Part shown: positions 43,886 through 53,210 of the stretch, one piece after another
Position numbering within the stretch: the stretch's first letter is position 1
Layout: each line of letters begins with the position of its first letter
From: JANRLL01 sp033762715
Lineage (GTDB): Bacteria; Pseudomonadota; Alphaproteobacteria; Rickettsiales; SXRF01
Direction: 5' to 3'
DNA length: 64,000 nt
NCBI GenBank assembly: GCA_033762715.1
Contig: JANRLL010000008.1
Span: forward strand, 89,818 to 153,817
The notes under the pieces: generated by a model
The model's input: only the letters and a program-made list of their open reading frames with translations
What the model was told of the DNA's origin: nothing
Databases searched by the model: none
Position numbers and translations under genes: made by a program

Positions 43886-44639
43886 TATCATCGCCTTTAT
43901 GACCTGCCTGTTATGGGCCCAGGCTGCGTATGCCTTGTCCACCGTCAATGTATTGGCCACTAAATCTACCAGCATTGCGCTTACGCAAATTGCGCAGAAC
44001 TATTCGCGCGACTACGGTGCCATCGTCAATATTTCCTTTGCCTCGCCCAAAGCGCAACAACAGCAAATCAACGAAGGCGGCGCAGCCGATATCTTAATCA
44101 CGCCGGTACCGCAATGGATTGAAGAACTCAAAGCGCAGGGCTTAGTGGATATTTATTCGCAAACCTTACTCGCTAAAAATCGCTTGGCGCTGGTTGGGCC
44201 GTTGGATAGCCCCATTCATGTGGATTTAGCGCAGCAATTTCCTGTCGCACAGATTATCGAGCAAATCGAGTATGAGCCTGGATTTTTAGTTGCCAATCCG
44301 GAAACCTTGCAAGAAGGCGCTTTTGCGATGCAGGCCTTAAAAAATATGCAGGTATTCGATTATTTAGAGCCTTATACCCTCTATCCTAAACAAATGGATG
44401 AGATGTATCAGATGGTCACCGCCAATAGGGCGTATGGCATATTTTATTATTCCAGCACAGTTGCGCGTCCCGGCATTAAAGTACTCGATGTGTTTCCTGA
44501 AAATACTCACAGTCCTATTGCCTATTATGGTGTCGTGATCGCCGGCGATAATATGGATGAGGCCAGACGATTTCTGACCTATCTGCACTCAAAAGCAGCG
44601 CAGGCGACCTTTAAGAAAAATGGCTTCTTTGTTGATTAA
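43863..44639 (+). CDS. ModA-like periplasmic molybdate/anion-binding protein
   Basis: The 258-residue protein has a signal peptide (MRNIIAFMTCLLWAQAAYA region) and the periplasmic binding fold of ModA: VNVLATKSTSIALTQIAQNY, VNISFASPKAQQQQINEGG, AADILITPVPQWIEELKAQG and later AYGIFYYSSTVARPGIKVLD. ModA delivers molybdate or tungstate to ModBC. No modB or modC is next to it, so the ligand stays open. Two starts are possible, 43863 and 43878; both keep a signal peptide, and both overlap hflX. Confidence 0.78.
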   Translation: MYRISMRNIIAFMTCLLWAQAAYALSTVNVLATKSTSIALTQIAQNYSRDYGAIVNISFASPKAQQQQINEGGAADILITPVPQWIEELKAQGLVDIYSQTLLAKNRLALVGPLDSPIHVDLAQQFPVAQIIEQIEYEPGFLVANPETLQEGAFAMQALKNMQVFDYLEPYTLYPKQMDEMYQMVTANRAYGIFYYSSTVARPGIKVLDVFPENTHSPIAYYGVVIAGDNMDEARRFLTYLHSKAAQATFKKNGFFVD

Positions 44640-45658
44640 CTCAGTGGCCAGCGTGCTTTAGGTTCAAAATCAAACTCGTCTGTTAGTCCAAGCTGAAACC
44701 GTTCAATGCCTGCCCAGGCAATCATGGCCGCATTATCGGTGCAGAGTTTAAGCGGCGGTGCCACCAATTCCATGGAATAGTCTTTGAGTATTTTCTCCAG
44801 CGCTGTGCGCAGATAATGATTCGCGGCCACGCCACCTGCCAGCACCACATGCTTGGCGTTAGGATAATCCTGTTTGAAAATAGCCAACGCATGGGTCATG
44901 CGCTCACACACGCTTTGCGCCACTGTATATTGAAACGATGCGCAGATATCTGCTTTTTGTGCTTCACTGAGCGCACCATTTTTGGCGAGTTCCAAAATCT
45001 GCGTGCGCACGGCGGTCTTCAAGCCGGAGAAAGAAAAATCACAACCCGCACGACCTTTCATGGGAACGGTAAAGGCATAGGCATCGGGATTGCCTTGTTT
45101 AGCGAGCTGCTCTACCGCAGGCCCACCTGGATAAGGAAGACCAAGCATTTTGGCGGTTTTATCGAAGGCTTCCCCCAGTGCATCATCCACCGTGCCGCCT
45201 AATTTTTTATAATCACCAACGTCGCGCACGGCTAGAAACTGGCAATGCCCGCCCGATACCAGCAAGAGCAAAAAAGGGAAGGGTACATCGTGGGTCAAAC
45301 GCGCTGTCAGCGCATGGCCTTCGAGATGATTTACTGCAATGAAAGGCTTGCCGTGGACGCTGGCTAATGCTTTGGCCATCATCACCCCGACAATCACCCC
45401 GCCAATTAACCCAGGCCCACCGGTTGCAGCAATCGCATCTACGTCCCCAAGCGATATATTCGCATCATCCAGCGCTTTGCTGATAACTTGCTCCATATGC
45501 TCCATATGGGCCCTGGCCGCGATTTCTGGCACTACGCCTCCGTAAGGCTGGTGCACCTCAATTTGTGACAGCACGACATTAGACAAAATCGTCTTATCGT
45601 CCGCCACCACGGCGGCAGCGGTTTCATCGCAGCTGGTTTCTATTCCTAATATTCGCAT
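44636..45658 (-). CDS. tsaD: tRNA N6-threonylcarbamoyladenosine transferase TsaD
   Basis: The 340-residue enzyme puts the threonylcarbamoyl group on A37 of ANN-decoding tRNAs. The start MRILGIETSCDETAAAVV at 45658 is the family start; seven residues of open frame precede it without family likeness. Metal-binding histidines are in ARAHMEHMEQV, and the ASKHA nucleotide-binding parts are GGPGLIGGVIVGVMMAKAL and VVLAGGVAANHYLR. It is divergent from hemC with only 31 bases between the start codons, a pairing often found in alphaproteobacteria. The end overlaps the ModA-like gene by 4 bases. Confidence 0.97.
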   Translation of the reverse strand: MRILGIETSCDETAAAVVADDKTILSNVVLSQIEVHQPYGGVVPEIAARAHMEHMEQVISKALDDANISLGDVDAIAATGGPGLIGGVIVGVMMAKALASVHGKPFIAVNHLEGHALTARLTHDVPFPFLLLLVSGGHCQFLAVRDVGDYKKLGGTVDDALGEAFDKTAKMLGLPYPGGPAVEQLAKQGNPDAYAFTVPMKGRAGCDFSFSGLKTAVRTQILELAKNGALSEAQKADICASFQYTVAQSVCERMTHALAIFKQDYPNAKHVVLAGGVAANHYLRTALEKILKDYSMELVAPPLKLCTDNAAMIAWAGIERFQLGLTDEFDFEPKARWPLS

Positions 45659-45689
45659 AGGAGGTGACAGATAGCGCAAAAACGACTAA

Positions 45690-46592
45690 ATGTCTGGCAT
45701 GAAATTACGTATCGGCACCCGAAAAAGTCCCTTAGCCTTGGCGCAAGCCAATGAGGTGGCACAAAAGCTGCGCCAAGCTTGGCCTGGCCTCGAGTGCGAG
45801 CTGGTGCATATCATGACCAGCGGCGATCAATTTGTAGACCGTTCTTTGGCCGATATTGGTGGAAAAGGGCTGTTTACCAAGGAAATCGAAGAAGCGCTGC
45901 TCGCGCGTACGATCGACATCGCCGTGCATTCCATGAAAGATATGCCCACTCAATTGCCTGATGGGCTGCTAATTAGCAGTATGTTAGAGCGCGAAGATGT
46001 GCGCGACGTGTTGGTGGGCCATAACATTGGCACCATCGCCGATATGCCTCAAGGCGCTAGTTTTGGCACCTCGTCTTTGCGGCGCTCGGCACAACTTTTG
46101 ATGATACGGCCGGATCTGCGCATCGTGCCGCTACGCGGCAATGTGCAAACCAGGCTCGCTAAAATTGAACAAGGCGAGATGCACGCCACCATGTTGGCGG
46201 CTGCGGGATTAAACCGGTTAGGGTTAAAGCATGTGCCAGGTGCGCCATTGCCGATTGAGCAGTTTTTGCCGGCTGTGGCCCAGGGAGCCATTGGCATTGA
46301 ATGCCGTGAGGATGATGTGAAGACACGTGAGCTGTTGCAACCTCTCGCGCATCAAGCGACGATGCAAGCGGTCGAAATCGAGCGCGCTTTTTTGCGTGCG
46401 CTGGATGGCTCATGCCGTATGCCAATTGCCGGTTATGCGCGTATAGAGACAGGCAAAGCGCACTTTAAAGGATTGGTGCTAACGGCTGATGGCGTGAAGT
46501 CGTATGCAGACGAGGGTGCCTATGCAATAGGCGAGGCTATTGCTGCGGCAGCCGATCTTGGCAAATCTTTAGCAGCACGCTTAAAGAATTAG
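45690..46592 (+). CDS. hemC: Hydroxymethylbilane synthase (porphobilinogen deaminase)
   Basis: The 300-residue enzyme joins four porphobilinogen units in heme synthesis. Family stretches are LRIGTRKSPLALAQANEVAQ, ADIGGKGLFTKEIEEALL, IAVHSMKDMPTQLPDGL and FGTSSLRRSAQL. The cysteine that carries the dipyrromethane cofactor is Cys242 in LDGSCRMPIAGYA. A start at 45699 (MKLRIG) is equally possible. The heme made here would also feed the Ccm system encoded at 3.6-7.6 kb. Confidence 0.97.
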   Translation: MSGMKLRIGTRKSPLALAQANEVAQKLRQAWPGLECELVHIMTSGDQFVDRSLADIGGKGLFTKEIEEALLARTIDIAVHSMKDMPTQLPDGLLISSMLEREDVRDVLVGHNIGTIADMPQGASFGTSSLRRSAQLLMIRPDLRIVPLRGNVQTRLAKIEQGEMHATMLAAAGLNRLGLKHVPGAPLPIEQFLPAVAQGAIGIECREDDVKTRELLQPLAHQATMQAVEIERAFLRALDGSCRMPIAGYARIETGKAHFKGLVLTADGVKSYADEGAYAIGEAIAAAADLGKSLAARLKN

Positions 46593-47593
46593 CGCTTCGA
46601 TTTTTTCTTCGATTTCGTTTTTACGGGCTCTTCCGTAGCCGCTATAAAAGGCGCAGCTTCATAGGTATCACCCGTTCGCACTATCACCGACGTATTATTC
46701 ACCGGCGTGCCTTTATTGCCTAACTGCTGCAAATTATCCCAGGCTTTTTGATAAAAAGTTTTGCTCTCAGTAAGCGCCATATTCAGATACGCCTTCGCCA
46801 TCTGGTCATCTTTCGATAAATGCGCATAAAGTCCTAGATTATTATTGAGTGCCGGACCGGTGAAATAATTCTCGGCAATCATTCTAGCCTCATCCAAACG
46901 GCCTGCCGCGCCATAAACCAAGGCGAGGTTCAGCTCCACCTGCCGGCGCTGCGCCCCGCCTACTGTCGTTGCGCTGACTGATTGTTTGAGCTGGTCGATG
47001 GCCTGATCGAACTTACGATCGAGGGCCATGGAAAGGCCCATATTATTTAGGATTGCCGCATTAGCAGGGCTATGTTTCAACGCCTCATCATAATATTTCT
47101 GCGCATCGGCTGTCATCCCGCGCGTGGTAAATAAAATGCCGAGCCCGTTGAGGGTTTTCCAGCGTGTTGCATCGACGGCCATGATTTCTTGAAACAAAGT
47201 GACCGGTGTTTCGAAATCGCCCTTGGCCATCATCGCCAGAGCTTTGCCTTCTTTCGCGCTGAGCAGCGATGGATCTTTGGTCAGTAAATCATCATAAAAA
47301 ACAATGGCGCGATCATATTCACCGCTTCTGCGAATGCTATCGGCAAACATAATAGAGACTTCTTTATTATTCGGATATTTGGCTGCTGCTTGCGAGTACA
47401 TGACCATGGCCTGGTTATAATTGCCTTGGGCTTCGGCAGCGCGTGCTGATTCCAACAATGTATCCTGCATGGTCGGCACTTTTGGGCCATCCAATGACGA
47501 GAGGAATTTTTTAGCATCAACAGGCCCTGGGCCGCCCATATCTTTGCATGCAGATAGGGATGCTAACAGAGCAATAAGGACATAATGGCGCAT
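46589..47593 (-). CDS. TPR lipoprotein, TadD-like
   Basis: The 334-residue protein begins with a lipoprotein signal peptide; the lipobox is LSAC with Cys16. About eight tetratricopeptide-like helix pairs follow (ARAAEAQGNYNQAMVMYSQA, SIRRSGEYDRAIVFYDDLLT, GILFTTRGMTADAQKYYDEA, NMGLSMALDRKFDQAIDQLK). The C-terminus is very basic (EPVKTKSKKKSKR). TadD of the Flp/Tad pilus is a lipoprotein of this kind, but no other tad gene is in the window, so a general assembly role is all that can be said. The end overlaps hemC by 4 bases. Confidence 0.75.
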   Translation of the reverse strand: MRHYVLIALLASLSACKDMGGPGPVDAKKFLSSLDGPKVPTMQDTLLESARAAEAQGNYNQAMVMYSQAAAKYPNNKEVSIMFADSIRRSGEYDRAIVFYDDLLTKDPSLLSAKEGKALAMMAKGDFETPVTLFQEIMAVDATRWKTLNGLGILFTTRGMTADAQKYYDEALKHSPANAAILNNMGLSMALDRKFDQAIDQLKQSVSATTVGGAQRRQVELNLALVYGAAGRLDEARMIAENYFTGPALNNNLGLYAHLSKDDQMAKAYLNMALTESKTFYQKAWDNLQQLGNKGTPVNNTSVIVRTGDTYEAAPFIAATEEPVKTKSKKKSKR

Positions 47594-47695
47594 GGGGCTA
47601 TTCTTGGAAATAAAGAACTAAACTACTTTAAAATCCATAGAATTCAAGCTTTTCTTGCTGTTGCGAACTGAATAAAGCGTGATAAGGTGCAACCC

Positions 47696-48616
47696 ATGCC
47701 AGATACACAAACATATAAGCACCTATTGGGGATAGAAGGGCTTGCGCGCGATGACGCCTACGCCATTTTGGACCTCGCTAAGAAATATGTAGAAAAAAAT
47801 CGTGAAACGGACAAAAAACACGCAACTCTGCGTGGACGCACGGTGATTAACCTGTTTTTCGAAAATTCTACCCGCACTCGTACTTCCTTTGAGTTGGCAG
47901 GCAAGCGCATGGGCGCGGATGTTATCAATATGTCAGCCTCATCTTCCTCGGTCAAAAAAGGCGAAACCTTGATCGACACGGCAATGACGCTCAATGCCAT
48001 GCACCCCGATGTGATTGTGGTGCGGCATCATGAAAGCGGCGCGCCACATTTGCTGGCTCGTAAAATGAACTGCTCTGTGATCAATGCGGGCGATGGTTGC
48101 CACGAACATCCCACTCAGGCCTTGCTCGATGCACTTGCCATTTTGCAGCATCATAAATCCATCGAAGGCCTCACGGTGGCTATTTGCGGCGATATTCTCC
48201 ATAGCCGCGTTGCGCGCTCTAACATGCAACTGCTGACGCTGCTGGGTGCCAATGTACGCCTCATCGCGCCGACCACGTTGATGCCATCTTTCGGACCAAT
48301 GCAGCGCGTGAGCGTATTCCATGATATGCGCAAAGGCCTAGAGGGCTGCGACATCATCATGATGCTGCGCCTGCAGCTGGAGCGGATGGACAGCAATTTC
48401 ATCCCTTCCGTGCGCGAGTATTTTCATTATTATGGTCTGGATGAGAGCAAGCTTGCGCATGCCAAGCCTAAAGCGCTGGTGATGCATCCAGGCCCCATCA
48501 ATCGCGGTGTGGAGATCGACACCCATATTGCCGACGACATTAACCGCAGCATCATTCTCGACCAGGTCGAAATGGGTGTGGCGGTGCGTCAGGCCGTATT
48601 AGAATTTTTGTTATAG
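47696..48616 (+). CDS. pyrB: Aspartate carbamoyltransferase catalytic chain
   Basis: The 306-residue enzyme starts pyrimidine synthesis with carbamoyl phosphate and aspartate. The phosphate loop is FFENSTRTRTSFELAGKRMG with Ser58-Thr-Arg-Thr-Arg62, and the loop lysine is in SSSVKKGETLIDT. HPTQALLDALAI and MLRLQLERM complete the set. The regulatory chain PyrI is absent, as in other alphaproteobacteria. I prefer the ATG at 47696 over GTG 47687. It leads the pyrB-pyrC-pyrF run, with a 10-base gap to pyrC. Confidence 0.96.
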   Translation: MPDTQTYKHLLGIEGLARDDAYAILDLAKKYVEKNRETDKKHATLRGRTVINLFFENSTRTRTSFELAGKRMGADVINMSASSSSVKKGETLIDTAMTLNAMHPDVIVVRHHESGAPHLLARKMNCSVINAGDGCHEHPTQALLDALAILQHHKSIEGLTVAICGDILHSRVARSNMQLLTLLGANVRLIAPTTLMPSFGPMQRVSVFHDMRKGLEGCDIIMMLRLQLERMDSNFIPSVREYFHYYGLDESKLAHAKPKALVMHPGPINRGVEIDTHIADDINRSIILDQVEMGVAVRQAVLEFLL

Positions 48617-48626
48617 GAGTCCTACG

Positions 48627-49958
48627 TTGAAACAGCATTTCACCTTGCCCACGCACCAGACTAATGCCGATAAAAAAGTGGCCTATGTGAATGCGCGTCT
48701 GTTCGATCCAGAATCAGGGCTGGACGCAGTAGGCGGTCTGCTTACTACCGGTGATGTGATTACGGATTTTGGCCCTGCTATTTTCAAAGACGGTACGCCA
48801 AAAGGCGCAGAGGTGATCGATTGCAAAGGCCATCTGCTTACGCCAGGCCTGCTCGATATTCAGGTGCATTTCCGCGAGCCTGGGCAGGAATATAAAGAGA
48901 CGCTGGCAACCGGTAGCAAGTCTGCCGCATCGGGTGGCGTGACCACGGTTGCATGCATGCCCAATACCAAGCCGGTAATCGATGATGTGGCGCTGGTGGA
49001 TTTTATTCACAAACGTGCCCGCGAGACAGCCTATGTGAATGTGCGCACCTATGCGGCGATTACCAAAGGCCAAAAGGGTGACGTGATTACGGAGATGGGC
49101 TTGCTCAAAGAAGCAGGCGCGGTTGGCTTTACCGATGATGGCCTGCCGGTGATGAATGCCGGTGTGATGCGTAAAGCGCTTGCCTATGCCAAAGAGCTGA
49201 ATGTGCCGGTGGCGCAACATGCGGAAGATTTGCATCTGTCTTGTGGCAGCTGCATGAACGAAGGAAGAATATCGGCGAAGCTAGGTGTTGTGGGGGCGCC
49301 CAATGCGGCAGAAGCCGTGATGGTCGAGCGAGACATTTTGCTCGCTGAGCTAACTGGGGCGCAATATCACGTATTGCATATCTCAACAGCCGAAGCGATT
49401 GATGCGGTGCGCCGCGCCAAGAAAAAAGGCCTTCGGGTGACGGCAGAAGCAGCCCCCCATCATTTCACACTGACCGATGAAGCGGTGCTCGAATACCGCA
49501 CCTTCAGCAAAATGAATCCGCCGCTGCGCGCGGAAAAAGATCGTCTGGCCGTGATCGAAGGTTTAGCCGACGGCACCATTGATGCCATCGCAACCGACCA
49601 TGCACCGCATGATCAGGAAAGCAAGCGTGTGCCGCTGGCTTCCGCCGCATATGGCATTGTGGGCTTAGAGACGATGTTGCCGCTGTCGCTCAATCTCTAC
49701 CATAAAAAAATCATGTCGCTGCGCGATGTAATTGCCGCCATGACTTATAAGCCCGCCGATATTATCCACGTGCCGGCAGGACGCCTGAAAAAAGGTGCGC
49801 GCGCGGATCTAACGCTGATTGATTTGGATCTGGAATGGCAGATCGATCCCAAACAATTTTACAGCAAATCGCTCAATTCACCCTTCGACGATTGGTCAAC
49901 CAAAGGCCGCGCCATCCGCACGGTCGTAGGCGGTGATACGGTTTACCGGCTGGAGTAG
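48627..49958 (+). CDS. pyrC: Dihydroorotase, class I, with one altered metal ligand
   Basis: The 443-residue amidohydrolase closes the dihydroorotate ring. It starts at a TTG with ribosome site AGGAG 7 bases before it. Compared with Aquifex-type class I enzymes, the other metal ligands are in place: His81 (VHFREPG), an Asp of FTDDG near 170, His198 (AQHAEDL), His251 (HVLHIST) and Asp324 (ATDHAPH). The first His of the HxH motif, however, is Gln79. As the rest of the site and the family stretches MPNTKP and NPPLRAEKDR are intact, the enzyme may still be active with altered metal binding. Its position between pyrB and pyrF supports a working role in the pathway. Confidence 0.92.
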   Translation: MKQHFTLPTHQTNADKKVAYVNARLFDPESGLDAVGGLLTTGDVITDFGPAIFKDGTPKGAEVIDCKGHLLTPGLLDIQVHFREPGQEYKETLATGSKSAASGGVTTVACMPNTKPVIDDVALVDFIHKRARETAYVNVRTYAAITKGQKGDVITEMGLLKEAGAVGFTDDGLPVMNAGVMRKALAYAKELNVPVAQHAEDLHLSCGSCMNEGRISAKLGVVGAPNAAEAVMVERDILLAELTGAQYHVLHISTAEAIDAVRRAKKKGLRVTAEAAPHHFTLTDEAVLEYRTFSKMNPPLRAEKDRLAVIEGLADGTIDAIATDHAPHDQESKRVPLASAAYGIVGLETMLPLSLNLYHKKIMSLRDVIAAMTYKPADIIHVPAGRLKKGARADLTLIDLDLEWQIDPKQFYSKSLNSPFDDWSTKGRAIRTVVGGDTVYRLE

Positions 49959-49960
49959 CC

Positions 49961-50671
49961 ATGACACAGAATCCTATCATCTGCGCGATCGACACCAAAG
50001 ACATCGCCCATGCCCAAAAGCTTGCCACCGATTTGTCTGGCACGGTAGGGGCAATTAAACTCGGACTTGAATTTTTTACCGCCAATGGTGCAGCAGGCGT
50101 GCAGCAAGTAGCAGGCGGTAAAACGCCTGTGTTTCTGGATCTAAAATTTCATGATATTCCCAACACCGTAGCTGGGGCGCTGCGCTCGGCGGTGAGCAAT
50201 GTGGATTGTTTCCTAACGACGGTGCATACGCTGGGCGGGAAAGACATGATGCAAGCCGCAGCCAAGGCAGCCAGAGAAATAGCAGAGCAGACCGGCCGCA
50301 AAAAGCCGCTGGTGCTTGGCGTGACCGTGCTAACCAGTATGGATGTAAATGACCTCCAGGGCATTGGGGTTGCCGATACTGTTTCCGAACAGGTGAAGCG
50401 CCTGGCAGCGTTAGCGCAGGAATCAGGATTAGATGGCGTAGTATGCTCGCCGCATGAGATTGAGATGTTGCGTCAGCAATGCGGCAAAGAATTTACGCTG
50501 GTGGTGCCAGGCATACGCCCAATGGGCAGCGATGCAGGTGATCAGAAGCGCGTGATGACACCACGAGAAGCCATCGATCTAGGCGCAAGTTACCTGGTCA
50601 TTGGCAGACCGATTACCGGTGCTGCCGATCCTGCCAAAGCCGCTCAAGCAATCGCCGCTTCGCTTCGCTAG
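49961..50671 (+). CDS. pyrF: Orotidine 5'-phosphate decarboxylase
   Basis: The 236-residue TIM-barrel enzyme makes UMP from OMP. It begins PIICAIDTKDIAHAQKLA, and the catalytic Asp-Lys-Asp array lies in VFLDLKFHDIPNTVAGALRS. The phosphate loop is VVPGIRPMG, followed by YLVIGRPITGAADP. The length is standard. It starts two bases after pyrC ends, so the three pyrimidine genes are probably one operon. It overlaps the convergent icd-like gene by 4 bases. Confidence 0.97.
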   Translation: MTQNPIICAIDTKDIAHAQKLATDLSGTVGAIKLGLEFFTANGAAGVQQVAGGKTPVFLDLKFHDIPNTVAGALRSAVSNVDCFLTTVHTLGGKDMMQAAAKAAREIAEQTGRKKPLVLGVTVLTSMDVNDLQGIGVADTVSEQVKRLAALAQESGLDGVVCSPHEIEMLRQQCGKEFTLVVPGIRPMGSDAGDQKRVMTPREAIDLGASYLVIGRPITGAADPAKAAQAIAASLR

Positions 50672-52920
50672 TAGCGAGACCCCATACCAGTAGCATAGGA
50701 TTTCGATACACCCTTGATTTCTTGGCCTTGCTTCGCGCCTTCGCCATCAATGAAGTTACGATTGAGCAGCGTCTCAGAAATGACCCAACCTTTTTCCGCC
50801 ATCTCATCGACTACCTTGGTCATGGCCTGCTGAATCACTTGGTTACTCGCGCCTCTGAGGGCAGGATTTTCATCATCCACCAAGATGCGATAGCCATCCA
50901 CTTCGCGTTTCTCCAAATCACCCATGGTCGGGAATACTTCCGTGCCGCGGCTGGTGATATGCGCCAGCTTGAAGCCATGCTTCACCAGCACGCCATTCAC
51001 CTGATCTTTGCGCACGCTATAGAAGGCTTGTGTCAGCTTGATGGACTGCTTGGCAAAATTATCCAACTGTTCAACTGCTGCGGCAAATTTTTCATTTTTA
51101 AGCGATGCGGCGAAGCGGCCGGAAATAGAGTCTGACACTTTTAATTCAGTCAGCACTTCACCCAGTGTTTTGTCTGCTAACTCCGGTTTGGCCGCAAGCA
51201 GCTCAGAGGTCTTTTGCGACAAGAATTGACCGTAGCTGCGTACTGCTTGCAAGCTGCCGAGTGAGCCGACATTGAGCAGGCTTGTTACATCAATATTGGT
51301 TGCGCGTTTGAAATGCTCTTCAACATCAGGCGTGATTTTGGTGTCTGCTTCATTCACCGAACCATCGGCGTTATACGCAACCTTCAGACCTGAATCATCG
51401 ACAAACATATCGAAGCCGACAATCTTAGATACGGCGCGCACAGGGCTAGGCGGAACGTTGCGCTCCAGTGCCGCAAGCCATTGTTCGGTGCCCGCTTCCT
51501 GTGTTTTTGCGTAGCTTTCATAGTCACGCAGCACGCGTTCGAATAAGGGTTTGAGATCGGCCTCTGCTTGCTCGACCGCAATTTGTTTTACGGTTTTGGA
51601 CGAATTGGCTGCTTTTAGTTCACGAATGGCAGTAATTTTTTCTGCAATCTTTTCTGCGAATTCTTTGGTGCCCAGGCGGCCTTTGCCTTTTTGTTTTTGG
51701 TATTCGCCTTCGCGAATATCGCCCACGAAATAGCCGTCAGCCAATACTTGCAGAATACCGGCTTTGATCATCTCAGCGGCTTCGATATTTTGCTTGCCGC
51801 CAATATGCAAAAGCATCTCGGCTGAGCTATCAAGCAGCGCAACGGGGTTTGCTTTATTCTGACCAGCGATGTCTTCAGCTGTGCCGCCCATCGCTTCAAA
51901 CATAGAAACCGCTTTGGGGTTGCTAGGGTTGGTGTTGTTGGAGCTTACCAGGCCGATGCCACCGGTGATTTTAGCGGCAACGTCAGAACCAATGTCGCCG
52001 AACATATTGCTGGTCACGATGACGTCGAAACGCTCAGGTGTAGCGGCAATCGCAGCCAGGCCATCGTCGATAATCATGAAGTTGGATTTGATACCTTTAC
52101 CTGCGCCGAGCTTTTCATCGCTGTAATCTTGGGCAACGCGCAGGAATGTATTCTTGAAAATATCACCACCCGTGATTTTCAAAATATTTGGTTTCTCAAG
52201 TGCCGTGACCGATTTGCGGCCATCACGCAACGCTGCTTCAAATGCGGCGCGGGAAATCAGTTCGCACGCTTCCGGCGTCATATGGCGCAAGGCCTGTGCA
52301 TAGTTACGACCCAGACGATGCTCGATCGAAGCGTAGAGATCTTCCACGTTTTCGCGCACGAATAAAATATCGGTGCCTTTCGCGCCTGGCACAATGGGAT
52401 CGAGTGTCACGCAGCGGCGGATATTAGCATATTGCTCATAGGCCTTGCGGATGGTGACGTTTTTGCTGGGCTCATCGCCTTCATCGAGCGTGCGCAACGG
52501 GCCTTTGAGCACCGCATCGCAATGACCGGCTTTATTCAGTGTTTCGCGCTCCATATCGCCGATTAGCTCTTTCACCTTGTCGCGCGTTTCGGTGTCGAGC
52601 AGCTTTAGGAATTCGAGGTAGAATTTATTGCGGTCTTTTTGAACAATGTCGGTGGCTTTGGCTTGTTTTTGCAATTCGGCGCCTAAGGCAGCGGGATCTT
52701 GCTCGCCATATTTCTGTTTGTAGAGATCGGGGGCTTTGTCATGCAGCATGGTCATGAGATCAGCTGGGTCAAGAAACCCTAAATTGCCATAGTCATATTC
52801 GATCGGCACACCGGTGGCAGCGAGCACGGTTTGCGTGGCGGTAATACATTCAGGACCAATGCCTTGACCGGCGGCGACTAAGATTTTGTTGGTTTTGGTT
52901 GGTGTGGCTAGATCAGACAT
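50668..52920 (-). CDS. icd: Isocitrate dehydrogenase, Thermus/Rickettsia type, enlarged to 750 residues
   Basis: The N-terminal 440 residues are a complete NAD(P)-isocitrate dehydrogenase core: substrate loop SKNVTIRKAYEQYANIRRC near 152-170, FVRENVEDLYASIEHR, NMFGDIGSDVAAKITGGIG, FEAMGGTAEDIAGQNKANP. The C-terminal part matches the extra domain of Thermus and Rickettsia enzymes in order: VSKIVGFDMFVDDSG near 497-511, then GFKLAHITSRGTEVFPTMGD near 649-668, and a final KGWVISETLLNRNFIDGEG. Thermus IDH has 496 residues. The difference comes from a helical insert at about 62-130 and an insert of about 135 residues at 512-646, plus a longer link. All inserts are in frame with normal codon use, so this looks like a true large variant. 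It acts in the citric acid cycle. Confidence 0.88.
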   Translation of the reverse strand: MSDLATPTKTNKILVAAGQGIGPECITATQTVLAATGVPIEYDYGNLGFLDPADLMTMLHDKAPDLYKQKYGEQDPAALGAELQKQAKATDIVQKDRNKFYLEFLKLLDTETRDKVKELIGDMERETLNKAGHCDAVLKGPLRTLDEGDEPSKNVTIRKAYEQYANIRRCVTLDPIVPGAKGTDILFVRENVEDLYASIEHRLGRNYAQALRHMTPEACELISRAAFEAALRDGRKSVTALEKPNILKITGGDIFKNTFLRVAQDYSDEKLGAGKGIKSNFMIIDDGLAAIAATPERFDVIVTSNMFGDIGSDVAAKITGGIGLVSSNNTNPSNPKAVSMFEAMGGTAEDIAGQNKANPVALLDSSAEMLLHIGGKQNIEAAEMIKAGILQVLADGYFVGDIREGEYQKQKGKGRLGTKEFAEKIAEKITAIRELKAANSSKTVKQIAVEQAEADLKPLFERVLRDYESYAKTQEAGTEQWLAALERNVPPSPVRAVSKIVGFDMFVDDSGLKVAYNADGSVNEADTKITPDVEEHFKRATNIDVTSLLNVGSLGSLQAVRSYGQFLSQKTSELLAAKPELADKTLGEVLTELKVSDSISGRFAASLKNEKFAAAVEQLDNFAKQSIKLTQAFYSVRKDQVNGVLVKHGFKLAHITSRGTEVFPTMGDLEKREVDGYRILVDDENPALRGASNQVIQQAMTKVVDEMAEKGWVISETLLNRNFIDGEGAKQGQEIKGVSKSYATGMGSRY

Positions 52921-53210
52921 GGCGACCCCGATTAATTAATAAATAGTTAATTACTATGTTCTACTGCATATGGATAGTAAAGTTACATTTCTGTTACGGA
53001 CCGTTGCCGACACGCTTTGAGCCACTCTGAGCCAGCTTTGCACCATCATTTTCCCTTTTTAACAGCGTTTCCAACCACTTCTGAGCAATAACTATTGTTA
53101 TTTAACAATCGTTTATAGGTAATCGCCGCCATAAAAATGCCATTTGGTGTGACATTCGGTGAGTCAGGTAGCTTAATTATAATGAGTGGTAATAAGGCCC
53201 GTAAGAGAGA
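52921..53210. other. 290-base gap upstream of icd
   Basis: The gap lies between the icd start and the end of a glycosyltransferase gene, both on the minus strand, and must hold the icd promoter. The 50 bases next to icd are very AT-rich (several ATTAATT repeats). A small inverted repeat, ATTGTT-ATTT-AACAAT, lies around 53092-53107. No gene, tRNA or clear terminator is seen. Confidence 0.5.

Noticed and set aside
52921..53210. tRNA or small RNA in the gap before icd
   Set aside because: No cloverleaf arms, no TTC-type T-loop sequence and no CCA end could be found; only AT-rich sequence and one short inverted repeat are present.
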